Notes: generated by a model not told the origin, from the letters alone. A stretch of DNA of 64,000 bases from Streptomyces iconiensis (GCF_028657195.3 NZ_JANCPR020000028.1:1-64000), one strand, 5' to 3'; positions 34,728 to 44,174 are shown, numbered from the stretch's first letter. Translations and numbers: made by a program.

Positions 34728-35450
34728 GTGATCCCGTGGCAGACTCGGGCGGCGATGGACATGGGAGCGGCAGGCATACGGACAGCACGGGCTGCGGTCT
34801 TCACCGCGCTCTGCGTCACACTGTCCGCCGGCGCCCATGTGCTGCTCTCCGGCTCCCCCGTGCCCCTCACCCCGCTGCTCGCCGTCTCGGCCGGCGTCTT
34901 CCTGCTGGCCTTCGCCCTCGCGGGCCGTGAGCGCGGTTTCGGGCGTATCGCCTCGCTGCTGATCCCGCTGGAGCTGGCGGCCGACACGGTCTTCACCACG
35001 GGCCAGCACGCCTGTTACGGGCAGGCGGGCGGCCCCGTCGCCGGGCCCCTGCGCTCGGTCGGCTTCGACCTGCTGTGCGGCGGCGGCAGCGTGGGTACCC
35101 CGCTGGCGCGGATGGCGACCGGCGGCGGAGGGGGCGGCGCCCTGCCGCTGGGCACCGACGGCACGGCGGGACCCGCTGTCCCCTGGGTGCTGCTCGCCGC
35201 GCACATAGGCGTCGGCCTGCTGGCGGCCTTCTGGCTGCGGCGGGGCGAGGCCGCCGTGGCCCGGCTGATGCGCGCGGTCGCCGCGACCGCCTTCCGCCCG
35301 CTCCGCCTCGCGGTCGCGGTCTGCCGTACGGCGGGCCAGCGCGTGATCCCCGCCCGTATGCCGCGCACGGCGGACGCCCGTACACCCCTCGCACTGCCGC
35401 TGCTCACCCACTCCGTAGCGCGCCGCGGTCCGCCCGTACTCGCCGCCTGA
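34728..35450 (+). CDS. Conserved membrane protein of unknown function
   Basis: Four to five hydrophobic helices in 240 residues: a pair at about residues 18-60, a loop with single cysteines (GQHACYGQAGG and FDLLCGGGS), a Gly-rich stretch, a helix near residue 145-165, and a basic C-terminal tail. I do not recognise a family. The GTG at 34728 is preferred because a -10 box ends 8 bases upstream; an ATG nine codons later is the alternative. It lies 53 bases upstream of a DsbA-like gene, and the two could be co-transcribed, so the cysteines might be substrates; this is speculation. Confidence 0.65.
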   Translation: MIPWQTRAAMDMGAAGIRTARAAVFTALCVTLSAGAHVLLSGSPVPLTPLLAVSAGVFLLAFALAGRERGFGRIASLLIPLELAADTVFTTGQHACYGQAGGPVAGPLRSVGFDLLCGGGSVGTPLARMATGGGGGGALPLGTDGTAGPAVPWVLLAAHIGVGLLAAFWLRRGEAAVARLMRAVAATAFRPLRLAVAVCRTAGQRVIPARMPRTADARTPLALPLLTHSVARRGPPVLAA

Positions 35451-35503
35451 GCGGCTTTGAACACGGTCCGCATTCGCGTACGTACACACGGAGAAGAAAC
35501 GTC

Positions 35504-36283
35504 ATGAGCAAGCGCAACAGCCAGGAAGCCAAGCGCGTGGCCCGCGAGAGGCTGCGTGTCGAGCGGGAGAAGCAGGCGAAGAAGGAGAAGACCCGGCGGC
35601 AGCTCGTCGTCGCGGCGTCGGTGGTGGCGGTGCTCGCCGTCGTCGCCGGTATCACCGTCTTCGTCGCCGGCATGAACGACAAGGACTCCAGCGGAACCGA
35701 CATGGCCGTCACGGCCGGCGGTGCCAAGGCCAAGAAGACGATCGACCTCTACGAGGACCTGCGCTGCCCGGCGTGCGCACAGCTGGAGCAGACCATGGGC
35801 GAGACGCTCAAGCAGGGCGCCGACGACGGCAAGTACAAGCTGCGCCTGCACTTCGGCTCGATCATCGACGACAACATGGGCGGCGAGGGCTCCAAGAACG
35901 CCACCCGTGCACTGGGCGCGGCGAAGGCCGTGAGCCTGAAGGCGTTCACGGAGTACCACGAGACCCTGTACTCGAAGGAGTTCCACCCGGCGGAGCAGGA
36001 GGACAAGTTCGCCGACAACAAGTACCTGCTGAAGGTCGCGGACGAGGTCCCCGAGCTGAAGAACAACAAGACCTTCGAGAAGGCCGTCAAGAGCAGCAAG
36101 TACGACAAGTGGGCCAAAGACATGATCTCCAGCTTCAAGGGCGCCGAGGTCCAGAGCACGCCCACCGTCAAGATCGACGGCAAGAAGGTCGAACCGCAGA
36201 ACCTCCCGGCCGAGCTGAAGAAGATGGGCGTCGACCTGAAGTCGGGCGGCGAGCCGGAGGAGAAGAAGGAAGAGAAGAAGTAG
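35504..36283 (+). CDS. Membrane-anchored DsbA-like thioredoxin domain protein
   Basis: A 259-residue protein with a basic, helical N-terminus (about residues 1-32), one membrane anchor (33-55) and an extracytoplasmic thioredoxin fold. The active-site motif is LRCPACAQLE (Cys88-Pro-Ala-Cys91) and the cis-proline loop is ESTPTVKIDG-like (STPTVKIDG). This is the DsbA/thioredoxin_4 family, so disulfide formation or isomerisation outside the membrane is expected. The C-terminus is Lys/Glu-rich. The ATG at 35504 has GGAG about 11 bases upstream. A 13-bp hairpin follows the gene. Confidence 0.85.
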   Translation: MSKRNSQEAKRVARERLRVEREKQAKKEKTRRQLVVAASVVAVLAVVAGITVFVAGMNDKDSSGTDMAVTAGGAKAKKTIDLYEDLRCPACAQLEQTMGETLKQGADDGKYKLRLHFGSIIDDNMGGEGSKNATRALGAAKAVSLKAFTEYHETLYSKEFHPAEQEDKFADNKYLLKVADEVPELKNNKTFEKAVKSSKYDKWAKDMISSFKGAEVQSTPTVKIDGKKVEPQNLPAELKKMGVDLKSGGEPEEKKEEKK

Positions 36284-36324
36284 AGAAGGCGAACATGTAG
36301 CGGTCACGCGGTGACCGACGCGCC

Positions 36325-36359
36325 ACGGGCAGGCCACTTCCCCTTCGTGGCCTGCCCGT
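36325..36359 (+). terminator. Terminator after the DsbA-like gene
   Basis: ACGGGCAGGCCAC (36325-36337) and its exact complement (36347-36359) form a 13-bp stem with a 9-base loop, followed by TT. A smaller 7-bp hairpin, CGGTCAC/GTGACCG, precedes it at 36301-36317. Confidence 0.65.
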
Positions 36360-36453
36360 TGCCGCGCACCGCAGGCACCGCCGCCCCCCGCCGCCCGTGC
36401 CCCTCGTACGGCGGGGGCCGGCGGTCACCGCTGCCGCGGTACGGGCCAGCCCG

Positions 36454-36459
36454 TACGCT
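36454..36459 (+). promoter_or_regulatory. Candidate -10 box of the Ser/Thr kinase gene
   Basis: TACGCT ends 7 bases before the ATG at 36467 and no ribosome site is visible, predicting a leaderless mRNA. Confidence 0.45.
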
Positions 36460-36466
36460 GACCCCC

Positions 36467-38215
36467 ATGGCTGGGGGCACACAGGGAGCACGCGGAGAGC
36501 GCGGACAGATCATCGACGGCCGTTTCGAGCTGCTGGAAAAACTCGGTGCGGGCGGCATGGGCACGGTATGGCGGGCGCGCGACACCGCGCTGCACCGCGA
36601 GGTGGCCATCAAGGAAGTACGGCCGCCACTGGCCGAAGGCGAGGAACCAGCCCCGGGCGAACCGGGGTGGGGCGATCCCCGGCGGCAGGACTCCCAGGGC
36701 AGGCGGGCGCTGCGCGAGCGCGTCCTGCGCGAGGCACGCGCCCTGGCCAGGCTCAGCCACCCGCATGTGGTGACGATCCACCACATCGTGGACGAGGGCC
36801 CCTATCCGTGGCTGGTGATGGAGCTGGTCCCCGGCTCGCTCGAAGCACGCCTGGAAGAGCGCCCGTTGGAGCCGCGAGAGGCCGCACGCATGGGCCTTGA
36901 GGTACTGGGAGCGCTGCGCACCTCGCATGCGGCAGGAATCCAGCACAGGGACGTCAAGCCGGCCAACGTGCTGCTGCGCGAGGACGGTTCGGCCGTCCTC
37001 ACCGACTTCGGCATCGCGGCCCTCCAGGGCTCGGCCAGCGTCACGGCGACCGGAGAGTTCCTCGGCTCCCCCGAGTACATCGCGCCCGAGCGCATCAGGA
37101 GCAGCGACGACGACCCGGCCAGCGACCTGTGGTCACTGGCCATGACCCTGTACGTGTGCACCGAGGGCCGCAGCCCGCTACGCCGTACGACGACGCTGGC
37201 GACGCTCGCCGCCGTACTGGACGACCCCGTTCCGCCCCCCGTACGCAGCGGCGCCCTGGCCCCCGTCCTGGAGGCCGTACTCGTACGGGACACCACCGTG
37301 CGGCCCGGTGCCGAGGAGCTGAGCCGCATGCTGGCGGACGTGGCGGAAGGCCGCGCTGTCGCGCCCGCCACGCCCACACGGGTCGACATGAGCGCTCAGG
37401 GGCTCCACACGGCCCCCACAACGTCCCAGGCCGGCCCTGCCCTGCCCGGCCACCGCCAGTCCGGCACACCGCCGCACGGCCAACTCCAGCCCGGCACGCC
37501 CCCGCAGGGCCAGGCGCACCCCGCGTTCGGACCGCCGCACGGCGCCGGAACAGCGGGAGGCGACGGAACAGCGGGAGGCGACGGGGCGCCAGGTGGCGAC
37601 GGGCCCGGGAAACGGCGTGGGCGTACGGCACTCACCGCCGTGGGCGTCGTCGTGGTCGCCGCACTGATCGCGGGCGGCGCCTACGCGCTGACGCGCCCCG
37701 GCGGCGACACGGGTGACGACACGGGCGACGCGGCCGACGGCTCGGCGGGGCCCGCCACTTCCGCCCCGGCCTCCCCCGGCTCCTCCGCCTCCCCCGGGAA
37801 CGACGGGAAGCCGACGAAGGGGCCCTCACAGCCCACGAAGGGCCCGGGCAACGGCACCGCGAGGCCCGGCATCGGCCTCGCCAACTCCTGGGTGGCGCAG
37901 CTCGGTTCGGTCGCCAAGAGCGAGGGCACGGAAGCCCGCGACAAGATGAGTGCGGCGCTGAACGCCAAGACGGACGCGGTGCGCTATGTGGACAGCGACA
38001 AGTTCGCCTCTCTGCGCCCCGGCTACTGGATGTTCTACCACTCGGTGTCGCCCCACGGCTTCCCCGACGGCCACCGGGCCGCGGCCTGGTGCTCCAAGAA
38101 CGGACTCACAGGATCCAACCAGTGCGCGGGCCGCTACGTGAGCCACAACAGCGCCGACCGCGTCTACATCTGTGCCCCGAAGACGGACCGCGTCATCGGC
38201 CGCTGCTCACGCTGA
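36467..38215 (+). CDS. Receptor-like serine/threonine protein kinase
   Basis: A 582-residue Hanks-type kinase. The kinase domain (about 18-290) has the glycine loop LGAGGMGTVW, the ATP lysine in VAIKEV (Lys49), catalytic loop HRDVKPANVLL (Asp162), DFG at 180-182 and SPEYIAPER. A Pro/Gly/Gln-rich linker (about 300-385) follows, with repeated GTPPHGQLQPGTPPQGQ units, then one membrane helix (388-408) and an extracellular region. That region has a Gly/Ser/Pro-rich stalk and a small globular domain with a TARPGIGLANSWVAQLG start and two cysteine pairs near the end. No PASTA repeats are seen, so the ligand differs from PknB. The ATG at 36467 follows a -10 box by 7 bases. Confidence 0.93.
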   Translation: MAGGTQGARGERGQIIDGRFELLEKLGAGGMGTVWRARDTALHREVAIKEVRPPLAEGEEPAPGEPGWGDPRRQDSQGRRALRERVLREARALARLSHPHVVTIHHIVDEGPYPWLVMELVPGSLEARLEERPLEPREAARMGLEVLGALRTSHAAGIQHRDVKPANVLLREDGSAVLTDFGIAALQGSASVTATGEFLGSPEYIAPERIRSSDDDPASDLWSLAMTLYVCTEGRSPLRRTTTLATLAAVLDDPVPPPVRSGALAPVLEAVLVRDTTVRPGAEELSRMLADVAEGRAVAPATPTRVDMSAQGLHTAPTTSQAGPALPGHRQSGTPPHGQLQPGTPPQGQAHPAFGPPHGAGTAGGDGTAGGDGAPGGDGPGKRRGRTALTAVGVVVVAALIAGGAYALTRPGGDTGDDTGDAADGSAGPATSAPASPGSSASPGNDGKPTKGPSQPTKGPGNGTARPGIGLANSWVAQLGSVAKSEGTEARDKMSAALNAKTDAVRYVDSDKFASLRPGYWMFYHSVSPHGFPDGHRAAAWCSKNGLTGSNQCAGRYVSHNSADRVYICAPKTDRVIGRCSR

Positions 38216-38365
38216 GCCGCCGGCTCCCAGCGCACCGACAGGAACGGCGTCCTACTGGCTCTCAGGAAAGACGACGCGCTACAGGCTCGCAAATGACGTC
38301 CTACTGGTCGGCGAGGGCGTTCCCCCGCCCCGCGAAAAGGCGCCCTGCCGGTCGCCGGGAACGCT

Positions 38366-38944
38366 CTACAGGCTCTCCAGGAACGCGAGCGCCGTGTGCC
38401 AGGTGCGCTCGGCCGCTTCCTCGTCGTAGTCGTCCAGCTGTGCGTGCGTGTACAGGTGCCCGGCTCCCGGATAGTGGTGCACCTCGACATCGGCGCCCGC
38501 GCGCCGCATGCGCAGGTACCACGCGTTCAACCAGTCGTGCGACTCGAACGGGTCGGGGTCGGCGACGTGCAGCTGTACGGGCAGCTCGTCGACGGAGGCG
38601 TCATCGGCGATGTCCGAGGTGCCGTGCAGAAGGAGCAGCCCGCGTGCCTTCTCGTCCGCCAGGGCGAGGTTCTGCGCGATCGAGCCGCCGAGCGAGAAGC
38701 CCGCGTAGACGGGACCCTGCGCGGCGAACGGGGCCGAGGCCGTGACGGCCGCCTTGAGCAGCGCGTCCCTGCCGATCGCGTCCTTCAGGTCCCTGCCCTC
38801 CTCCACGGTGGCCGGCGTGCGCCCGTCGAAGAGGTCCGGAGTGTGCACCTCGTGCCCCGCGGCACGCAGCCGCCCGGCCGCCGCGTGCACGTCCGGCGTC
38901 AGGCCGTACACGGAGTGGAACAGAATGATCGGTGCCGCTGCCAC
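38366..38944 (-). CDS. Dienelactone hydrolase family protein
   Basis: A 192-residue alpha/beta hydrolase. The nucleophile elbow is YAGFSLGGSIAQ with Ser in GFSLGG where many dienelactone hydrolases have Cys. The acid and histidine fit VADPDPFESHDW and YPGAGHLYTHAQ. The substrate is unknown. The GTG at 38944 has GAAGGA about 10 bases upstream; a GTG three codons earlier is too close to it. The convergent gap to the kinase gene (38216-38365) holds two CGTCCTACTGG direct repeats about 50 bases apart, but no clear hairpin. Confidence 0.85.
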   Translation of the reverse strand: MAAAPIILFHSVYGLTPDVHAAAGRLRAAGHEVHTPDLFDGRTPATVEEGRDLKDAIGRDALLKAAVTASAPFAAQGPVYAGFSLGGSIAQNLALADEKARGLLLLHGTSDIADDASVDELPVQLHVADPDPFESHDWLNAWYLRMRRAGADVEVHHYPGAGHLYTHAQLDDYDEEAAERTWHTALAFLESL

Positions 38945-39101
38945 AGGTGTCACATCCTTCACAAAGGGCCTCGGGTAAGCGCCTGAAGCCGGTTCCCCCA
39001 CATGGTGCCAGGTACGGTCAGCGGTGGCCGTCACACGGCCACCGCACGACCGCCCAGGTGGGCGGGCGTGCGGCATCCCGTCCCCGAGGAGAAAGACGAC
39101 C

Positions 39102-40139
39102 ATGGAGAACGTGCTACGACCCGTCATCGTCTTCGGTGGCGCGATCGTGCTGGCGTACGTCCTCGCCTGGGCCGTCGACCGGCTGCTGGTCCGCCTCGAC
39201 ACACGGCACCCCGAAACCCCGATGTGGGGCCTCCTGCGGCGCTGGCGCGTACCGCTCCAGGCCCTGCTGTTCGTGGCGCTGGTCAGCGCATTCTTCGACA
39301 ACACACACCTGGCCAAGGACCACAGGGACGGCGTCAACCTGTGGCTGACGATCATCCTGATCGGGGCCACGGCCTGGCTCATCCTGAGAATCGTCGCGGC
39401 CATAACGGAGACGATCGCCACACGGTTCGCGGGCACCACCCACGACGCCGCACGCGGCAGGCGCGTACGGACCCAGCTCACGCTGATCCAGCGCCTGGTC
39501 ACCGCCGTCGTCACGGTGATCGCCGTCGCGGCCGTGCTGCTCCAGTTCCCCGGCATGAAGACGTTCGGCACCTCCATGCTGGCCTCGGCCGGTGTACTCG
39601 GCATCGTCGCCGGTATCGCCGCCCAGTCCACGCTGGGCAACCTCTTCGCCGGGCTCTCGATCGCCTTCGGCGACATGGTGCGGATCGGGGACGAGGTCGT
39701 CGTGGACGGCGAGATGGGAACGGTCGACGAGATCACCGTCTCCTACCTCGTCCTGCTCACCTGGGACGAGCGCCGCATCACCATGCCGGTCTCGTACTTC
39801 ACCAGCAAGCCCTTCGAGAACTGGTCACGCGGCGGCCCCCAGCAGACCGGCACGGTCTACCTCCAGCTCGACCACGCCGCGCCCGTCGCCGAGCTGCGTA
39901 ACAAGACCGAGGAACTGGTGCGTGCCAGCGACGAGTGGGACGGCCGCAGCTGGAGCCTCGTCGTCACGGACACCACACCCACCACCATCGAGGTACGCGC
40001 CGCGATGACGGCCCGCACCTCCGACGACCTGTGGACGCTGCGCTGCGCCGTCCGCGAGCAGCTTCTCGACTGGCTCAGGACCCACCACCCCGAAGCGCTC
40101 CCCGGAATCCGCGTCACCCGCCCCGACAAGCACCTCTGA
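39102..40139 (+). CDS. Small-conductance mechanosensitive channel (MscS family)
   Basis: A 345-residue MscS-like channel that releases solutes under hypo-osmotic shock. Four helices precede the pore helix MLASAGVLGIVAGIAAQSTLGNLFAG, rich in small residues as expected, followed by the beta domain GDMVRIGDEVVVDGEMGTVDEI. The C-terminal alpha/beta domain ends at PDKHL. ATG at 39102 with GAGGAGAAAG upstream. Next is a convergent antiporter gene, with an 11-bp hairpin between them. Confidence 0.9.
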   Translation: MENVLRPVIVFGGAIVLAYVLAWAVDRLLVRLDTRHPETPMWGLLRRWRVPLQALLFVALVSAFFDNTHLAKDHRDGVNLWLTIILIGATAWLILRIVAAITETIATRFAGTTHDAARGRRVRTQLTLIQRLVTAVVTVIAVAAVLLQFPGMKTFGTSMLASAGVLGIVAGIAAQSTLGNLFAGLSIAFGDMVRIGDEVVVDGEMGTVDEITVSYLVLLTWDERRITMPVSYFTSKPFENWSRGGPQQTGTVYLQLDHAAPVAELRNKTEELVRASDEWDGRSWSLVVTDTTPTTIEVRAAMTARTSDDLWTLRCAVREQLLDWLRTHHPEALPGIRVTRPDKHL

Positions 40140-40172
40140 GGAGGCACCAGGACCGGGGCTGCCGGAGGTCTC

Positions 40173-40197
40173 CCCCGGTGGCCCCTGGCCACCGGGG
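40173..40197. terminator. Bidirectional terminator between mscS and the antiporter gene
   Basis: CCCCGGTGGCC (40173-40183) and its exact complement (40187-40197) form an 11-bp stem with a 3-base loop in a 66-bp convergent gap. Confidence 0.7.
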
Positions 40198-40205
40198 CGG
40201 CCTGT

Positions 40206-41810
40206 TCACGTGCCCCGGTAGCTGCGCAGGTCGAGCTGGTGGAGCACCCGGTCGACGACCTCGGGGTCGATGCCCGCCTCGCCGCGCGCCGCCAGCACCT
40301 CGTGCCGCGCGGCGGAGAGCAGCTCGCCCTGCAGCTCACGCATCTTCTTCAGCCGGGCAACGCGCTGTACGTGCGCTGCACGCCGTTCCTCGTCGACGAT
40401 CTCCGGCGAGATCCGCACGCTGACGTCCCACGCGCGCCGCGCCAGCGCTTCGGAGACCTCCTCGGGAAGGTCCTCGACCTCCTCGATCTCCCTCAGCCTG
40501 CGCCGCGACGCCTTGGCGACCCGGATGGCGAGCTGGCGCTCCAGCTCCCGTTCCACCGCGCTGTCGGCACGCACCTTCAGCCGCCGTACGAGCCACGGCA
40601 GGGTGAGCCCCTGGAAGATGAGCGTCACTATGACGACGGCGAACGCGATGAAGATGATCGCGTCCCGGCCCGGAAAGGCGCCGCCTCCGGCTCCCGGGTC
40701 GACGGACAGCGGTACGGCGAGCGCCAGCGCGACCGAGGCCACCCCGCGCATCCCGGACCACCACACGACCACGGTCTCGCGCCAGTTGCGCGGAATGTCC
40801 TCGTCCACGTCCTTCAGCCTGTGCAGCCGCTGCGCCAGCCACGCGGCGGGCAGCAGCCACAGCAGCCGGAGGATCACGACGACGGCGACCACAGCCAGCG
40901 CCGCCGGCAGCAGTTGGTGCCAGTCCTCGCGCATGGTGCCGACGATGGTGTGCAGTTCGAGCCCGATCAGCCCGAAGGCGACACCGGTGACGAGCGTGTC
41001 CACGATCGACCAGAACGTCTGTCCCGCGAGCCGCCCCTGTACGTCGTCCGCGTCCACGGCCTTGCTGGAGGAGAGGTAGAGCGCCGTGGTCAGCACGGCG
41101 AGCACGCCAGAACCCTTCAGCTCCTCGGCGAGCACATACGAGGCGAACGGCACCAGCAGCGTCAGCCCGGTCTGGAGCGTCGCGTCGCCGAGGTACCCCA
41201 GCAGCTTGCTGGCCCCCCACCCGAGCGCGAGCCCGACGGCGACGGCGACGACCCCGGAGAGCACCAGCTCACCCGCGGCGACGGGCAGCGAGAAGGTGCC
41301 GGTCACGGCGGCTGCGATGGCCACGTGGTAGAGGGTGATCGCGGTCACGTCGTTGAACAGGCCCTCGCCCTCCAGCGCGGAGACGAGCCGCCGCGGCAGT
41401 CCGACGTTGCCCGCGACGGCGGTCGCCGCGACCGGGTCGGGCGGCGCGACCAGCGCGCCCAGCGCCACGGCCCCGGCGATCCCGAGCCCCGGCACCAGCG
41501 CGTTGGCGACGGCCGCGACACAGGCGGTCGTCACGAAGACCAGCGCGACCGCCATCAGGAAGATCGGCCGCTTGTTCGCCGCGAACTGCCGCCAGGACGT
41601 GCGCTGCGCCGCCGCGTAGATCAGCGGCGGCAGTACGAGCGGAAGGATGTACTCCGGCGGGAGCGAGACATTCGGGATGGTCGGGATGAGGGCCAGCACG
41701 CCGCCGAAGATCGTCATCAGCACGGGCGAGGGCAGCCCGATCTTGTCCCCGACGGGGACCATGACGACGGCGGCCAGCAGCAGTGCGAAGAAGAGGGCGA
41801 GCTGGTCCAT
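40206..41810 (-). CDS. CPA1-type Na+/H+ antiporter
   Basis: A 534-residue antiporter with about 12 membrane helices. The conserved ion-path segments are GALVAPPDPVAATAV, with the two helix-5 acids replaced by the PPDPVA motif, and EGEGLFNDVTAITLY. The last 130 residues are a cytosolic, charged, helical domain (VERELERQLAIRVAKASRRR onward). It follows the rluD-like gene with a 3-base gap (TGA then ATG), so they form an operon. The exact cation is not readable from the sequence; Na+ or K+ are both possible. Confidence 0.9.
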   Translation of the reverse strand: MDQLALFFALLLAAVVMVPVGDKIGLPSPVLMTIFGGVLALIPTIPNVSLPPEYILPLVLPPLIYAAAQRTSWRQFAANKRPIFLMAVALVFVTTACVAAVANALVPGLGIAGAVALGALVAPPDPVAATAVAGNVGLPRRLVSALEGEGLFNDVTAITLYHVAIAAAVTGTFSLPVAAGELVLSGVVAVAVGLALGWGASKLLGYLGDATLQTGLTLLVPFASYVLAEELKGSGVLAVLTTALYLSSSKAVDADDVQGRLAGQTFWSIVDTLVTGVAFGLIGLELHTIVGTMREDWHQLLPAALAVVAVVVILRLLWLLPAAWLAQRLHRLKDVDEDIPRNWRETVVVWWSGMRGVASVALALAVPLSVDPGAGGGAFPGRDAIIFIAFAVVIVTLIFQGLTLPWLVRRLKVRADSAVERELERQLAIRVAKASRRRLREIEEVEDLPEEVSEALARRAWDVSVRISPEIVDEERRAAHVQRVARLKKMRELQGELLSAARHEVLAARGEAGIDPEVVDRVLHQLDLRSYRGT

Positions 41811-41813
41811 GGA

Positions 41814-42755
41814 TCAGGCGCTCTCCGCCCGCACCCTGTCCAGCGCCACCTGAAGGTCGGCGGGATAGCCGCTCTCGTACTCGACCCACTGCCCGTCGGA
41901 CGGGTGCTCGAAGCCGAGCCGTACCGCGTGCAGCCACTGCCGCTCCAGCATGAGCCGCTTGCCCAGCGTCGGGTCGGCCCCGTATGTGAGGTCACCCACA
42001 CAGGGGTGCCGGTGCGCCGCCATGTGCACGCGGATCTGGTGCGTACGCCCCGTCTCCAGCTTCACGTCCAGCAGGCTGGCGGCGCGGAACGCCTCGATCA
42101 GGTCGTAGTGCGTCACCGACGGCTTGCCCTCCGCGACGACGGCCCACTTGTAGTCGTGCTGCGGATGCCGCCCGATGGGCGCGTCGATGGTGCCGCTGAG
42201 CGGGTCCGGGTGCCCCTGGACGAGCGCGTGGTAGCGCTTGTCGACGACGCGCTCCTTGAACTGCCGCTTGAGCAGCGTGTACGCGCGCTCGGACTTGGCC
42301 ACGACCATCAGCCCCGAGGTACCGACGTCCAGCCGGTGCACGATGCCCTGGCGCTCGGCGGCGCCCGAGGTGGAGATCCGGTATCCGGCGGCGGCGAGAC
42401 CGCCGATGACGGTCGTACCGCTCCAGCCGGGACTGGGGTGCGCCGCGACGCCGACCGGCTTGTCGATCACGACGATGTCGTCGTCGTCGTGGATGATCTC
42501 CATCCCCTCGACGGGCTCGGCGACGATCTGCACGGGCTGCGGTCCTGGAGGCATCTCGACCTCGATCCACAGACCGCCCTGGACCCGGTCGGACTTGCCG
42601 GCGGGGGCCCCGTCCAGCAACACCTTCCCGCCCGCGGCCAGCTCGGCCGCCTTCGTACGTGAAAAACCGAACATCCGGGCGAGCGCGGCATCGACGCGCT
42701 CACCTTCGAGGCCGTCCGGTACGGGCAGGGTGCGTGTCTCAGGAAGCGTGCTCAC
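41814..42755 (-). CDS. RluA/RluD-family 23S rRNA pseudouridine synthase
   Basis: A 313-residue pseudouridine synthase. Residues about 15-80 are an S4 RNA-binding domain (ERVDAALARMFGFSRTKAAELAAGGKVLLDG). The catalytic Asp is in IVHRLDVGTSGLMVVAKSE, and later motifs are TGRTHQIRVH and GDLTYGADPTLGKR. The layout matches RluD, which modifies helix 69 of 23S rRNA, but RluC-like specificity is possible. The GTG at 42755 is the family start (STLPETRTLPVPDGLEGERVD); there is no ribosome site, and CATACT lies 7 bases before it. Followed by the antiporter gene. Confidence 0.9.
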   Translation of the reverse strand: MSTLPETRTLPVPDGLEGERVDAALARMFGFSRTKAAELAAGGKVLLDGAPAGKSDRVQGGLWIEVEMPPGPQPVQIVAEPVEGMEIIHDDDDIVVIDKPVGVAAHPSPGWSGTTVIGGLAAAGYRISTSGAAERQGIVHRLDVGTSGLMVVAKSERAYTLLKRQFKERVVDKRYHALVQGHPDPLSGTIDAPIGRHPQHDYKWAVVAEGKPSVTHYDLIEAFRAASLLDVKLETGRTHQIRVHMAAHRHPCVGDLTYGADPTLGKRLMLERQWLHAVRLGFEHPSDGQWVEYESGYPADLQVALDRVRAESA

Positions 42756-42887
42756 CTGATCGAGTATGCCGGACAGCCGCCCTCCCGCCTCACCCGCGCG
42801 GCCCACCCCGGGGTGCGGCGCCCCCCTTCCCCGCCCGACGGTGTGACTACGTCCGGGGGAGAGCGAGGGAACCGGAGGGAACCGAGC

Positions 42888-44174
42888 ATGACGCCGCGAA
42901 GGACATCTCAGGCCCCCGCCCGGCACCACAGGCGCCCTCTCGACCGCACACACGCCCGCCGCCGCGTCAGGCACCGCCCGGCACTCGCCCTCGCGACGGC
43001 CCTCACCACGGCGGCGCTCACGCTCACGCCCGTCAACACGGCTGTGGCGGAAGGCATATCGGGCCCCTGCGCCATAGCGCCGGGCCCCGGCACCGACGAG
43101 GGCCCGCTCAACCCGGCCTACGTTCGCCCTCAGGGCAACAAACGCGCCCTCATGCTCATGGTCGACTTCAGCGACCTGCCCGCCGCCACCCCGGCGGCCC
43201 GCCGCGCAGGCTTCTTCACGGGATACGGCGACCGCTTCCTCGACCGCGCCTCCTTCGGCAAGTACCGCCTGGAGACCAGCACCACCCGCGAGTGGATACG
43301 CATGCCGCGGCCGTGGTCCTCCTACGGCATAACCCGCGGCATCCCCACCAACCTCATGAGCGGTTATGTCCGGGACGCGCTGAAGGCGGCGGAGGCCCAG
43401 GGCGCCGACGTGGGCGGCGCCGATCTCGTGTTCGTCGTCGCCGACTCGAACGTCCCCGCTCCCCCGACCGTCTCCCAGGCCCACACCTTCGGCGGCCTCC
43501 GCGCCGGCGGCGCCCATGTCAACGGGGCCGCGCTGATATTCGGCCGCGCCGACGACTCGGCACTCTGGCAGCGCGGCAACTTCGTCCACGAGGCCAACCA
43601 CCTCTACGGGCTTCCGGACCTCTACAACGTCGCCGGGGGCGCCTCGGTCGAGTACGCGGGCGGCTGGGACACCATGAGCATGGCCGGCATCTCGGACCTG
43701 CTCGGCTGGCACAAGTGGAAGTTCGGCTGGCTCACACCCTCGCGCGTCGGCTGCGTGACCACGCCCGGCACGACCGAACACACCCTCGCCCCGGTCAGCT
43801 CCCCCGGCGCCGGCATCACCGTCATCCGTACGGGACGCCACAGCGCGATCGTCGCCGAGGCACGCACCCGCTCAGGACTCGACCGGGACATCTGCGCCGA
43901 GGGCGTCCTCCTGTACAGGGTCGACTCGCGCGTGCCCACGGGCGAGGGCCCGGTCCGCGTCGTCGACTCACGCCCCCACAGCGCCGGAGGCGCAGGCTGC
44001 GCCGACCGCCTGCCGACCGAGCTGGCCGAACTGTCCGACGCGCCCTTCGCACCAGGCGAGAGCCACACCTTCAAGGGCGGCACCCGCGTCGAGGTCACCG
44101 GCCACGGCAAAGGGGCGGGCGGCTCCTACCGCGTCAGCGTCCACGTGCCGGAGCCGGGCGCTCAGTCCCGGTGA
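42888..44174 (+). CDS. Secreted M6-type metalloprotease
   Basis: A 428-residue protein with a long, Arg-rich N-terminal signal sequence (hydrophobic LALATALTTAALTL near residues 34-50, cleavage probably after AVAEG). It carries a zincin motif NFVHEANHLYGLPDLYN, in which HEANH followed by GLPD is the M6 immune inhibitor A pattern. A met-turn candidate is GGWDTMSMAG. The C-terminal part contains a beta-rich region and a cysteine pair. Extracellular protein degradation is expected; substrate unknown. The gene lies between rluD and lspA, which are normally adjacent in Streptomyces as I recall, so it looks inserted. Its 3' end overlaps lspA by 13 bases. Confidence 0.85.
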   Translation: MTPRRTSQAPARHHRRPLDRTHARRRVRHRPALALATALTTAALTLTPVNTAVAEGISGPCAIAPGPGTDEGPLNPAYVRPQGNKRALMLMVDFSDLPAATPAARRAGFFTGYGDRFLDRASFGKYRLETSTTREWIRMPRPWSSYGITRGIPTNLMSGYVRDALKAAEAQGADVGGADLVFVVADSNVPAPPTVSQAHTFGGLRAGGAHVNGAALIFGRADDSALWQRGNFVHEANHLYGLPDLYNVAGGASVEYAGGWDTMSMAGISDLLGWHKWKFGWLTPSRVGCVTTPGTTEHTLAPVSSPGAGITVIRTGRHSAIVAEARTRSGLDRDICAEGVLLYRVDSRVPTGEGPVRVVDSRPHSAGGAGCADRLPTELAELSDAPFAPGESHTFKGGTRVEVTGHGKGAGGSYRVSVHVPEPGAQSR

